From: Symbiodinium natans
Taxonomy: Eukaryota > Sar > Dinophyceae > Suessiales > Symbiodiniaceae
DNA length: 27,500 nt
Direction: 5' to 3'
Assembly: GCA_905221605.1 (NCBI GenBank)
Contig: CAJNDS010002635.1
Span: 563,418-590,917 of the forward strand
The translations under genes were made by a program, and so were the position numbers. The notes beneath the pieces were generated by a model. That model ran no database searches, had not been told where the DNA came from, and worked only from the letters and a program-made list of their open reading frames with translations. Positions 11,701-16,718 of this stretch are shown here, one piece after another (position 1 is the stretch's first letter; each line of letters begins with the position of its first letter).

Positions 11701-14451
11701 GGTTTAGGGGGTCGACCCCCGGTACATTACCATGGGCTGCTGCTCCCCTTCGGGACGACATGAGCCCTAAAATTGGGGTCATATACCCTATACTACTATA
11801 ATTCTCTAAGGTATACGAACCATAAACCCTTTTAGGGTTCATTTACCTGCTCCTGCTACTTGTACTGCAGGTGCTTCGGTACTCCGATGACGACTCGCAT
11901 CATCAGAAGCAACAGAAACGACATCGTTATTATTTTGTATCATATCTAAAATAATCGTCATCTTCATCATCATCATCATCGTCATCAGAGGCCTTGTGCA
12001 TGTTGAGGAATCGTAGGAGCGTCTCCTCGCTGTCGGAGAGGATCTCGGGCCTTGGCTTTGCTTTGGGCAGCATCCAGAAGATCGCGGAACGGAACCGAAA
12101 TACTGGTGAACTGTAAGATACTCCCCCTTATACTGACAGTCCTTAGCAGGAATTTGGTACGCCCCTATGATAAGCCCCATTAAGGACAGTTAGTTTAAGG
12201 GCAACATCCCAAGGAGTACTCAAATTTGCGAGTGGCGTTTTGAAATAAACCCTAAACCCTAAACCCTAAACCCTAAACCCTAAACCCTAAACCCTAAACC
12301 CTAAACCCTAAACCCTAAACCCTAAACCCTAAACCCTAAACCCTAAACCCTAAACCATGGCCAGGGGGCTGATAGAAGAGCTGCCGCAAGAACTCTTCGA
12401 GGCGGCCCCGTCGCTCCTGGAAGGGACAAGCCTCTCTTGTTCGGTCCGGGTTTCGGGTTTAGAGCATTAGGGGTATGAGGAGGGTAATTAGGGAAATTAA
12501 GGTATTGGGGTACTTAGGGTATTAGGCTATTATATCAGGGTTTAAGGTTTTGGGATTAGCGTTTGGGGTTTAGGGAGTGTCAGGGGAGGCGCTTTTTAAT
12601 GCCTTGCGCGCCTCCGACCTTGAGCCAACATCACTTCTTTCCATCTGTCTCCTTTCCCAGAGACCCCAAAACCCCTTAATGAAGGAATATGCCCTTAAAT
12701 TATAGTAGGAACCCGCATATGATGTAAGGTATGTTCCTTCATTAAGGGGTTTCGGAGGTAGCCCAGTGACCATAATACAGTAAGGGGCACCTTTGGTTAC
12801 TTCTATAAGGGAACCTTGAACCAACAAAATGAGAAAAGGGTAGCCCTGGGCTACCCAGCTTGGGTGCAGACGTACTGCGTTCAGTGGCTTTTGAGAAGAA
12901 TAATTCGAGAGCTCTTCACCCTCCAGAATGATGATCTCAAGCTTCGGCCCTCATAAGGATTTAGGGTTTAGGGCTTAGGGTTCGACATTTTGGAGCATTT
13001 GTCATCGGTTTTGGGCCGCGGTGACACTTAATGTCTTGTTCTTTTGAACCGTCGTCATCTTGGCAGTGTTAGGCACTGCACCAGCTAGCACAACAACCGT
13101 CGTAGAGTGCCCACGGCATTCATCAACAACCAAGGATACTCACAGGGTGGTGGCAGGAATGCTGACCACAATGGTTGTGTTGCACTGCTCTCATTTGTTG
13201 CTGAGACGAGGAAGCCCAAAACATGGTAGACAAGCCACCAAAAGTAACAAACAAAAGCCACACTCGGAAGCAACCCGAAAATGGAACTGCAATGTGGGGG
13301 GGGGGGAGGGGGGAAACGTGACCGGAACAATAGGATGGGCTATCAAACCTTATAATCCCCATAATCAACCCTGTAAAGGGCCTTTTTGAGGGATCCTGAG
13401 GCATAAAGAGCCCATCCTGGTAATGGCAGTCGTAAGATCCAGCTTTGAACCCTAAGCCCTAAACCCTAAACCCTAAACCTGTTGGCCGCGCCGGTCCTGC
13501 ACGGTGTTGGGCTCCTCGTTGCCCCAGTAGTACGTCCGAGGCCTGTGGACCCCTCCTTTCCCCTTGTAGAGGTTTTAGGGTTTAGGGTTTAGGGTTTGAG
13601 GTTTAGGGTTTAGGGTTTAGGGTGTAGGGTTTAGGGTTTAGGGCTCAGAATTTTAGTGTTTACAGCACAACCTGCTCCTTGCCACGCAGCCCCACATCAC
13701 TGAGGTTCTACACTCTTTGCTCCTGAGTCCATCGAGGCATGCTGGGCACCAGGCAGCGAAGGCAACTTGAATGGCACCTGATTGCGAGCACTGTCGTGAC
13801 GTGGGTTGAGCAATCTTTCCTGCGATCCCTAAACCCTAAACCCTAAACCCTAAACCCTAAACCCTAAACCCTAAACTCCTCTCGTGGCAACTCCGGGAAG
13901 CTTCCAAACAGCAAATCGGGGGGCATCCTAGGCACAGCATCGGTGTGGAAACAAGGGACTCCCAAGATAGAGTCCCCCAAATGGTAGGATTCCCTTCTAA
14001 TCAGAGCCCCAATAAGGTACCCCGAACTTCGGAAACCCCAAACAGAAGAGAATCCCCTTCAAGGGACCCCCCAAAAGGGTTCCTCCATTTTCGGAAACTC
14101 CCATGTCATGCAAGGTCCTTCTCTTTTGAAACTTGTACGGCTCGGTACATGCTGCTCAGGTTGCCGGAAACAAAGCAGCGCATGCATGGCTCTTGCCAGG
14201 TACACGTGTGCTTCCATAGCACCGACAATGTTTGCCTTCAGCTAGACTAGACTAGTTTATAACAATGCAATACTATCGTCTTATGATAACTCAATGAGAG
14301 AGTCATAGAAGAACAGAGTAAATAGCTATGTGACAGGCATCTCATAGCCAATTTGATCGGTACACTTTGCGATGCGCAAGTGACCTCAAACGCAGAAGCC
14401 ATGCTCTCTGCACAACAGGCCGCCACATGCCACATCTTTACATGGAGGGTC
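1775..14451 (-). CDS. Large armadillo-like helical-repeat protein, about 38 exons, partial at N-terminus
   Basis: Short open segments on the minus strand join through G-starting donors and AG (mostly AG|G) acceptors into 2,718 in-frame bases, about 905 codons plus a TAG at 1775-1777. The product is rich in amphipathic helices and has armadillo-style signatures such as IRRAGAIPELLAVG (exons 5311-5427 and 4718-4764), VRALLKLLQPTG (6439-6490), LVCYALGNCL (9556-9625) and GPEAALKILALGLE (9208-9250). Armadillo proteins are usually scaffolds or transport adaptors. I recognise no enzymatic domain and no specific orthologue. Exons average about 72 bp, range 22-237 bp. All 37 introns carry telomeric arrays, TIR elements or both, or are very short. 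Because phase consistency was itself used to pick boundaries, the chain is a model. The region 12.4-1.8 kb is more secure than the part above 13.9 kb, where alternative frames exist. Three sub-blocks are listed separately with exon coordinates. Confidence 0.68.
2703..2870. mobile_element. TIR-A element with a telomeric array in one arm
   Basis: Recognisable interior (CATATATCC, ATAATCCCTATTCAGG, GTATGAACCC) at 2713-2755 and right terminus GTTCATGTGGTCCCCAAGG at 2851-2870. Between them, where other copies have a short CCCTAAACCC seed, lie about 90 bp of CCCTAAA units (2758-2848). Confidence 0.62.
4074..4503. repeat. Dispersed element with internal minisatellite, copy 1
   Basis: Starts TTTACTTCGAACATCCCCACC. 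The core (4175-4400) is a degenerate tandem repeat of a GACTCTGGGGTTGGGCACTC unit, about 26-33 bp. Ends with GGAGAAGAGTTTAGTGTAAA, ATCTAACAAC, CCACACC and GGGGAAAAAA. The whole layout recurs at 23547-23962. Intronic, between exons 4718-4764 and 3807-3840. Confidence 0.85.
4955..5098. repeat. AT-rich microsatellite (ACATA / TATATA)
   Basis: TATATGCATACATATG-like and (TA)n tracts between the G-rich array at 4799-4905 and unique intron sequence. Confidence 0.9.
5433..5540. mobile_element. TIR-D element next to a splice acceptor
   Basis: Left CGATATGGGAGCC, interior GTAGGATTCCCTGACAATAA, right TTTCGGCAACCCCCAC. The interior matches the copy at 13955. The left edge is six bases from the acceptor of exon 5311-5427. 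Confidence 0.72.
5541..5622. mobile_element. TIR-G element
   Basis: GCATGGGCAATTAGGCC to TAAAATAGCCCC, with TAATCCCC and GGGGGTTGTAGGG arms. Shares layout with 13332-13418. Confidence 0.55.
5958..9938 (-). CDS. Armadillo-like gene, middle exon block
   Basis: Exons in sense order: 9859-9938, 9556-9625, 9208-9250, 9041-9116, 8914-8945, 8191-8245, 7764-7795, 7175-7231, 6973-7061, 6745-6921, 6439-6490, 6140-6257, 5958-6015. Clear peptides include GNLPGVRSLQRVIESLGHV, VQLVCYALGNCLRASLRNRV, GPEAALKILALGLE, KPLDLLSMALGEATQ, PAVHALLPQVVDTATTDSYY, AKDISDFQRVVRKIIFQEYM, VRALLKLLQPTG and SPAEVRISARKARHCKAL. Helix-rich Leu/Ala spacing continues the armadillo-like pattern. Exons 9041-9116, 8914-8945 and 8191-8245 are the least certain because the GC-rich sequence leaves other frames open. 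The introns at 9117-9207 and 6016-6139 are almost exactly one TIR element each. The intron between 8245 and 8914 holds a 350-bp AT-rich microsatellite block. Confidence 0.65.
6024..6127. mobile_element. TIR-D element that nearly equals an intron
   Basis: ATATGGGGGGGTCTC and TAAAAACCCCCCCAATAT form the ends. The modelled intron is 6016-6139 (124 bp, GT donor, CAG|G acceptor), so the element leaves only about 8-12 bp on each side. Confidence 0.78.
6522..6640. mobile_element. TIR-A element
   Basis: Ends CCTTGGGGAC and GGTCCCCACGG with the family interior: GGTTCACATACC, central TTATCGTA, AACTTTAGGGTTCAT. About 119 bp, in the intron above exon 6439-6490. No coding capacity. Confidence 0.8.
7222..7372 (+). 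repeat. Octamer variant array (TTATAGGG / TTCTAGGG)
   Basis: Period is 8, not 7: repeated TTATAGGG, then TTCTAGGG, ending in TTTTAGGG-like units. It overlaps the start of exon 7175-7231 by a few bases at its left edge. Looks like a one-base expansion of the heptamer that was then amplified. Confidence 0.9.
7376..7446. mobile_element. TIR-A element, right half only
   Basis: Shows CATATACCCTC, a short hairpin GTGGTGCAC and the family end TTCGTTTGGTCCC. The left terminus is lost. Abuts the next TIR-A element head to tail. Confidence 0.65.
7449..7678. mobile_element. TIR-A element carrying a nested TIR-L insertion
   Basis: Left part GGGGACCACATGTACCC to AAGGTATAT (to 7522); right part ATATGAACCCTAAACCC to TTAGTCCCCAA (from 7638). 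The TIR-L element at 7523-7637 splits it, with ATAT on both sides. Removing the insert restores the normal TIR-A interior. Confidence 0.85.
7523..7637. mobile_element. TIR-L element, 115 bp, nested in TIR-A, ATAT target duplication
   Basis: Ends GAAGCAGGGTTTATATT and AATATAAACCCTACTTC (16 of 17 complementary). Interior has two GGTGAGTGTA motifs. Flanked by ATAT at 7519-7522 and 7638-7641. A second copy in reverse orientation lies at 26796-26893. Confidence 0.88.
7860..8165 (-). repeat. Degenerate CCCTATAAA / CCCTAAAAA array
   Basis: About 300 bp of telomere-like units with extra bases (CCCTATAAA, CCCTATGAA, CCCTAAAAA). It fills most of the intron between exons 8191-8245 and 7764-7795. Period varies between 8 and 10. 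Confidence 0.88.
8490..8838. repeat. AT-rich microsatellite block
   Basis: TTATG pentamers, then ATTAT/ATCAT, then TACAATATAA decamers and (AT)n. About 350 bp, no coding signal, within the intron between exons 8914-8945 and 8191-8245. Confidence 0.95.
9118..9199. mobile_element. TIR-B element that nearly equals an intron
   Basis: 82 bp, ends TTGGGAAGTTCCCCC and GGGGGATACATCCCAA; AAGGACTGTCAGTA is the family motif. The modelled intron is 9117-9207, so the element and the intron nearly coincide. Confidence 0.78.
9278..9344. mobile_element. TIR-K element
   Basis: 67 bp, perfect 16-bp ends GTAGGGAATGAGGGAA and TTCCCTCATTCCCTAC, with a short A-rich interior. Confidence 0.82.
9400..9506. mobile_element. 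TIR-B element
   Basis: AGGATGTCCGCCTTATACTG at the left and AAGGACTGTTAGTATAAGGG at the right. With TIR-K it fills the intron between exons 9556-9625 and 9208-9250. Confidence 0.78.
10020..10080. repeat. AT-rich microsatellite
   Basis: TTATATATGTATATAATACA-type sequence inside the intron below the TIR-A copy at 10184. Confidence 0.85.
10184..10295. mobile_element. TIR-A element, intact reference copy
   Basis: 112 bp with ends CCTTGGGGGACGAAATGAAC and GTTCATTTCGTCCCCAAGG, TT on both outer sides. It contains the seeds CCCTAAA and TTTAGGG inside its arms. In the intron between exons 10310-10348 and 9859-9938. Confidence 0.9.
10310..14451 (-). CDS. Armadillo-like gene, N-terminal exon block
   Basis: Exons in sense order: 14385-14451, 14156-14235, 13879-13927, 13721-13777, 13490-13562, 12872-12949, 12626-12651, 12362-12416, 11993-12102, 11535-11605, 10964-11140, 10799-10846, 10643-10694, 10310-10348. 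The best-supported peptides are MPPDLLFGSFPELPRE, VPFKLPSLPGAQHASMDSG, RPRTYYWGNEEPNTVQ, LEIIILEGEELSNYSSQKP, ERRGRLEEFLRQLFYQ, PRPEILSDSEETLLRFLNM, AAKAAVRFLAAPENAKAKW, the 58-codon exon at 10964-11140, and QSLYETTSEPEGFLPLQ. 12626-12651 is a 26-bp microexon. The exon at 13490-13562 could instead end at 13479 with a CAG|GTTTAGGG donor. The two exons above 14.1 kb have competing open frames, so their peptide is provisional. The 12652-12871 intron consists of TIR-F and TIR-C elements side by side. Confidence 0.6.
10698..10724. promoter_or_regulatory. Perfect 11-bp hairpin beside a splice acceptor
   Basis: TGTGAGACCCC and GGGGTCTCACA with a 5-base loop. In the transcript it lies directly before the AAAG|G acceptor of exon 10643-10694, between the CCCTAAA array and the exon. 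A splicing role is conjecture. Confidence 0.7.
11141..11200. mobile_element. TIR-A fragment at a splice acceptor
   Basis: Starts at the acceptor of exon 10964-11140 and runs through GGGTTGATATACC and GGAGTTATAGTAGCATAG, typical TIR-A interior. The element edge appears to supply the AG. Confidence 0.55.
11331..11450. mobile_element. TIR-A element with triplicated GGGCCCTT
   Basis: Ends TTTGGGGACGAAAATGA and GGGTTCATTTCGT. Three tandem GGGCCCTT octamers at 11370-11393 are a local expansion. The terminal CCCCAAGG on the right is missing. Confidence 0.78.
11473..11523. mobile_element. TIR-A element, right half
   Basis: TAGTAGCATAGCCCC, AATTTTAGGGTTCATATG and GTCCCCAAGG mark the right half of a TIR-A copy. 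It lies at the 5' end of the intron following exon 11535-11605. Confidence 0.7.
11747..11845. mobile_element. TIR-A element
   Basis: CCTTCGGGACGACATGAGCC at the left, GGTCATATACCCTATACTAC in the centre, CCTTTTAGGGTTCATTTA at the right; the last bases of the right terminus are missing. Confidence 0.8.
12115..12210. mobile_element. TIR-B element
   Basis: CTCCCCCTTATACTGACAGT at the left and GGACAGTTAGTTTAAGGG then CAACATCCC at the right. Located just upstream of the acceptor of exon 11993-12102. Confidence 0.8.
12247..12356 (-). repeat. Longest perfect telomeric array (about 16 CCCTAAA units)
   Basis: About 110 bp of uninterrupted CCCTAAA, the purest array in the window. It ends only five bases from the exon at 12362-12416. 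In the transcript it is the first part of the intron after that exon; the same intron has a TIR-B element at its other end. The lack of decay suggests recent growth or active homogenisation. Confidence 0.97.
12669..12752. mobile_element. TIR-C element
   Basis: Near-perfect inverted ends AAACCCCTTAATGAAGGAA and TTCCTTCATTAAGGGGTTT, about 84 bp, abutting the TIR-F element. Confidence 0.85.
12757..12856. mobile_element. TIR-F element, intact copy
   Basis: 100 bp with ends GGTAGCCCAG and CTGGGCTACC. Together with the TIR-C element at 12669-12752 it fills most of the intron between exons 12872-12949 and 12626-12651. Confidence 0.75.
13332..13418. mobile_element. TIR-G element
   Basis: 87 bp, ends AGGATGGGCT and AGCCCATCCT, interior TAATCCCCATAATCAACCC and AAAGGGCC. 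In the intron below exon 13490-13562. Confidence 0.75.
13955..14102. mobile_element. TIR-D element
   Basis: GGGACTCCCAAGATAGAG at the left pairs with the TCCATTTTCGGAAACTCCC end. Interior GTAGGATTCCCTTCTAAT is shared with 5433-5540. In the intron between exons 14156-14235 and 13879-13927. Confidence 0.75.
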
Positions 14452-15053
14452 CTGGCAAACGAAGCCACATGCAGCCCCTCAACCCCTACGACAATCCTCT
14501 ACAAGCCCTCAAAACCCTCAGAAACCTAAACCCGAAACCCTAAATCAGGGGATGTTTCAGGTGTACGGTGGGTAGGAGTTCCATCTAAAGAAGAAGATGT
14601 GTTTGATCTTGGGAGTAGCTGGGGAGTTGCTTAGGAGTGGCTCGGGAGAGATTTTCTCGGGAGTGGCTCGGAAGCTCTACAGGCGAAGGATGGGAGCAAG
14701 TCGTGAGGTGTTGGAACCTGGAAAGGTTTCAGGCGTACGAACAGGTTCGGCTTTACATGGGCCAGCGGCACCCACAGGGCAACTTTCAACAGCCAAGGCG
14801 CTGAGTAGAGATAGAGTTATTAGACAGTTTATAACTATAGAATTTCGGGCTACTAGGGTTTGGGGCTTAGGGCTACTGCGGTTTAGGGTTTGGGGTCTAG
14901 GGTTTAGTAGGGTTTAGTTAGGGTTTAGTGTTTAGTATTTAGGGTTGAGGGTTTTCGGTTATCATTTTAGTACTAAGGGTTTCAACCCTTACTTACTAAA
15001 CCCAAAACCCTAAACCCTGGACTAGACCCTAAACCCTAAACCCGAACCCTAAC

Positions 15054-15101
15054 ATGCATACATACAGACATACATTCATACATACATTCATACATACATA
15101 C
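15054..15101. repeat. CATA/CATT tetranucleotide microsatellite
   Basis: CATACATTCATA units right after a CCCTAAA array. Confidence 0.9.
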
Positions 15102-15185
15102 GGCGGGGCTGGGGGCAGGACCGGGGCTCGGGGAGGGGCACCTTTCGAAAACCTGGAGTCCGAGCTGCAATTATTTTTGTGTACA

Positions 15186-15239
15186 GGTGTCCCTTTTCAT
15201 TGTCTCTTTCAACCTCTTCAAAGTAAAAACAGGGACACC
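15186..15239. repeat. TIR-J: short inverted repeat
   Basis: GGTGTCCCTTTT and AAAACAGGGACACC, 54 bp overall. Possible very short TIR element or stem-loop. Confidence 0.5.
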
Positions 15240-15421
15240 CACCCGGAAACAGCGCCAAAAAGTTTACCACTTCCACGACCCTACTAGGTAATTTCAACCG
15301 CCGTCGGAGGCCGAACCGTGTGGCGAGGCCCGGGGAATTGCTTTCTGGGAGAGGGGGGCTTGTTACCTGCATGTACCCCTCTCCCATCCCGCAGCGGCTG
15401 AAAACTCGGCCAGCCGCTCCC

Positions 15422-15899
15422 GAGGCACTCCTGAGGCACTCCCGAGACACTCCCGAAGCACTCCCGAGGCACTCCCGAGGCACTCCCGAGACGCTCCCGA
15501 AGCACTCCCGAAGCACTCCCGAAGCACTTACGAGGAACTCCCGAAGCACTCCCGAAGCACTCCCGAGGCACTCCCGAGGCACTCCCGAAGCACTCCCGAA
15601 GCACTTACGAGGAACTCCCGAAGCACTCCCGAAGCACTCCCGAGGCACTCCCGAGGCACTCCCGAAGCACTCCCGAAGCACTTACGAGGAACTCCCGAAG
15701 CACTCCCGAAGCACTCCCGAGGCACTCCCGAGGCACTCCCGAAGCACTCCCGAAGCACTTACGAGGAACTCCCGAAGCACTCCCGAAGCACTCCCGAGGC
15801 ACTCCCGAGGCACTCCCGAAGCACTCCCGAAGCCCGAAGCACTCCCGAGTCTCCCGAAGCACTCCCGACTCCCGACCGAGGCACTCCCGAGGCACCCCC
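15422..15899. repeat. 11-bp minisatellite with 77-bp higher-order repeat
   Basis: Basic unit GCACTCCCGAR (11 bp). A variant CACTTACGAGG marks a higher-order unit: it recurs at 15525, 15602, 15679 and 15756, exactly 77 bp (7 x 11) apart. The array decays near 15830. Because 11 is not a multiple of 3 and units lack stops, long spurious ORFs appear on both strands. Confidence 0.95.
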
Positions 15900-15938
15900 C
15901 CTACCTACCCACCCACCTACCGACCTACCTACCTACCC
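15900..15938. repeat. CTAC/CCTA tetranucleotide tract
   Basis: CCTACCTACC-type repeat joining the 11-bp minisatellite to the GC-rich minisatellite. Confidence 0.85.
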
Positions 15939-15954
15939 GTTGGGGTGGATTGCG

Positions 15955-16130
15955 GCGCAGGTTGGGACGTGGGGCGCAGGTCGGGACGCAGACGGGGTGG
16001 GGCGGGGCTTGGAGCGCAGGTTGGGGACGCACATGGGTGGGGCGTGGGGGCCGGGGGACGCAGACGGCGCAGGTTGGGGAGGATGGGGATGGGTGGGGCT
16101 GGGGGGGCGCAGGCTTTGAGGCGGTGAGGC
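15955..16130. repeat. GC-rich minisatellite (GGCGCAGGTTGGGACG-type)
   Basis: Imperfect units around GCGCAGGTTGGGGACGCA and GGGTGGGGC. A short related stretch in the opposite orientation occurs at 1080-1140. Followed by a C-rich block to about 16230. Confidence 0.8.
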
Positions 16131-16432
16131 TGCAAAACAAGCCAAAACCGCTCGCCAAGCTTTTTTTGGGCCCCACCCCCCCTCCCCCTTCCCCCTCCCC
16201 CCGCCGCCCCTCCCGCCCCTCCCCCCCACAACATAAATATGAAAACCGCACTCCTCGTCGTTTGACATGGCCAAAACGATACCGCATTCTTAAAACGTTA
16301 TCTCTGCGCTGCGCCAGTGTACAAGGTAGATTTGAGAGTGATTGCTTATTCCTACTGTAATGCTTATTAAACTTCTTTCCTGGCCACCGACATGCTTATC
16401 TTGCTGATTTCAGCGGCATTGAGTCACTGAGC

Positions 16433-16700
16433 CTCGACCAGTTGTCTCTCCCGAACAAGCATCCATGCACCAAAGACAACAAGCCCTTTTTGTACGGCTC
16501 TCCAAAGTAAACAACCCCTAATCTTACGACTTTTTCAACTCAAAAACCCTCTATCTTACGAAGACGGAACACCTGCCGACCGTACACCTGAAACTTCCTC
16601 GGACTAAACCCTAAACCCTAAACCCTAAACCCCAAAAAACCCTAAACCCTAAACCCTAAACCCCGTAAGGAACGCCATAAACAACCCTCAAGATGGCCAT
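16433..16700 (-). CDS. Candidate first exons of the armadillo-like gene
   Basis: Three small segments between the aldolase stop and the armadillo-like exons. 16662-16700 starts with ATG in a CCATGG context, reads MAILRVVYGVPYG, and ends at GGG|GTTTAGGG, where the donor is the telomeric repeat itself. A short VYGRQ segment lies at about 16575-16589, after TTTCAG|G. 16433-16485 reads GLLSLVHGCLFGRDNWS and ends AG|GC in a phase that fits the exon at 14385-14451. The ATG lies only 18 bp after the aldolase TGA. Alternative frames are open in all three, and the 16433-16485 region also has an open plus-strand reading. This is therefore a hypothesis for the start of the gene. Confidence 0.33.
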
Positions 16701-16718
16701 GGCGTCTGCGCAGCACCG

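Larger units (their letters stand above)
14452..16432. other. Long intron or intergenic stretch rich in minisatellites
   Basis: Between the exon at 14385-14451 and the candidate exon at 16433-16485. Holds a G-rich and a C-rich telomeric array (14855-15053), microsatellites, the 77-bp higher-order minisatellite and a C-rich block. Possible small exons near 14730-14800 are ambiguous between strands; nothing else looks coding. Confidence 0.6.

Noticed and set aside
12358-12460. Plus-strand reading starting ATG (MARGLIEELPQELFEAAP)
   Set aside because: The antisense frame ERRGRLEEFLRQLFYQ has a CAG|G acceptor, a GC donor and phase continuity with exons on both sides, so the plus-strand reading is treated as its shadow.
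13085-13330. Minus-strand hydrophobic ORF (FVCYFWWLVYHVLGFLV) and its plus-strand counterpart
   Set aside because: Lies in the intron between exons 13490-13562 and 12872-12949; no acceptor or donor in usable phase found, and the hydrophobicity follows from T-rich intron sequence.
14385-14451. Alternative frame of this exon, cysteine-rich (DPPCKDVACGGLLCREHG), suggesting a zinc finger
   Set aside because: It meets a stop before the best donor and has poorer third-position composition than the chosen frame. Noted because it would change the N-terminal part of the armadillo-like protein.
15320-16360. Plus-strand ORF of 346 codons and matching minus-strand ORFs rich in GSASGVPREC-like repeats
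   Set aside because: They are translations of the 11-bp minisatellite and the GC-rich minisatellite. All frames are stop-free because the unit length is not a multiple of three. No conserved domain or start context.
16388-16508. Plus-strand reading ending LPNKHPC...FLYGSPK with a stop, after a TTTCAG acceptor
   Set aside because: Looks coding-like, but the minus strand is equally open with an AG|G acceptor and GC donor in a phase that fits the next exon, and all other genes are on the minus strand. Not excluded.
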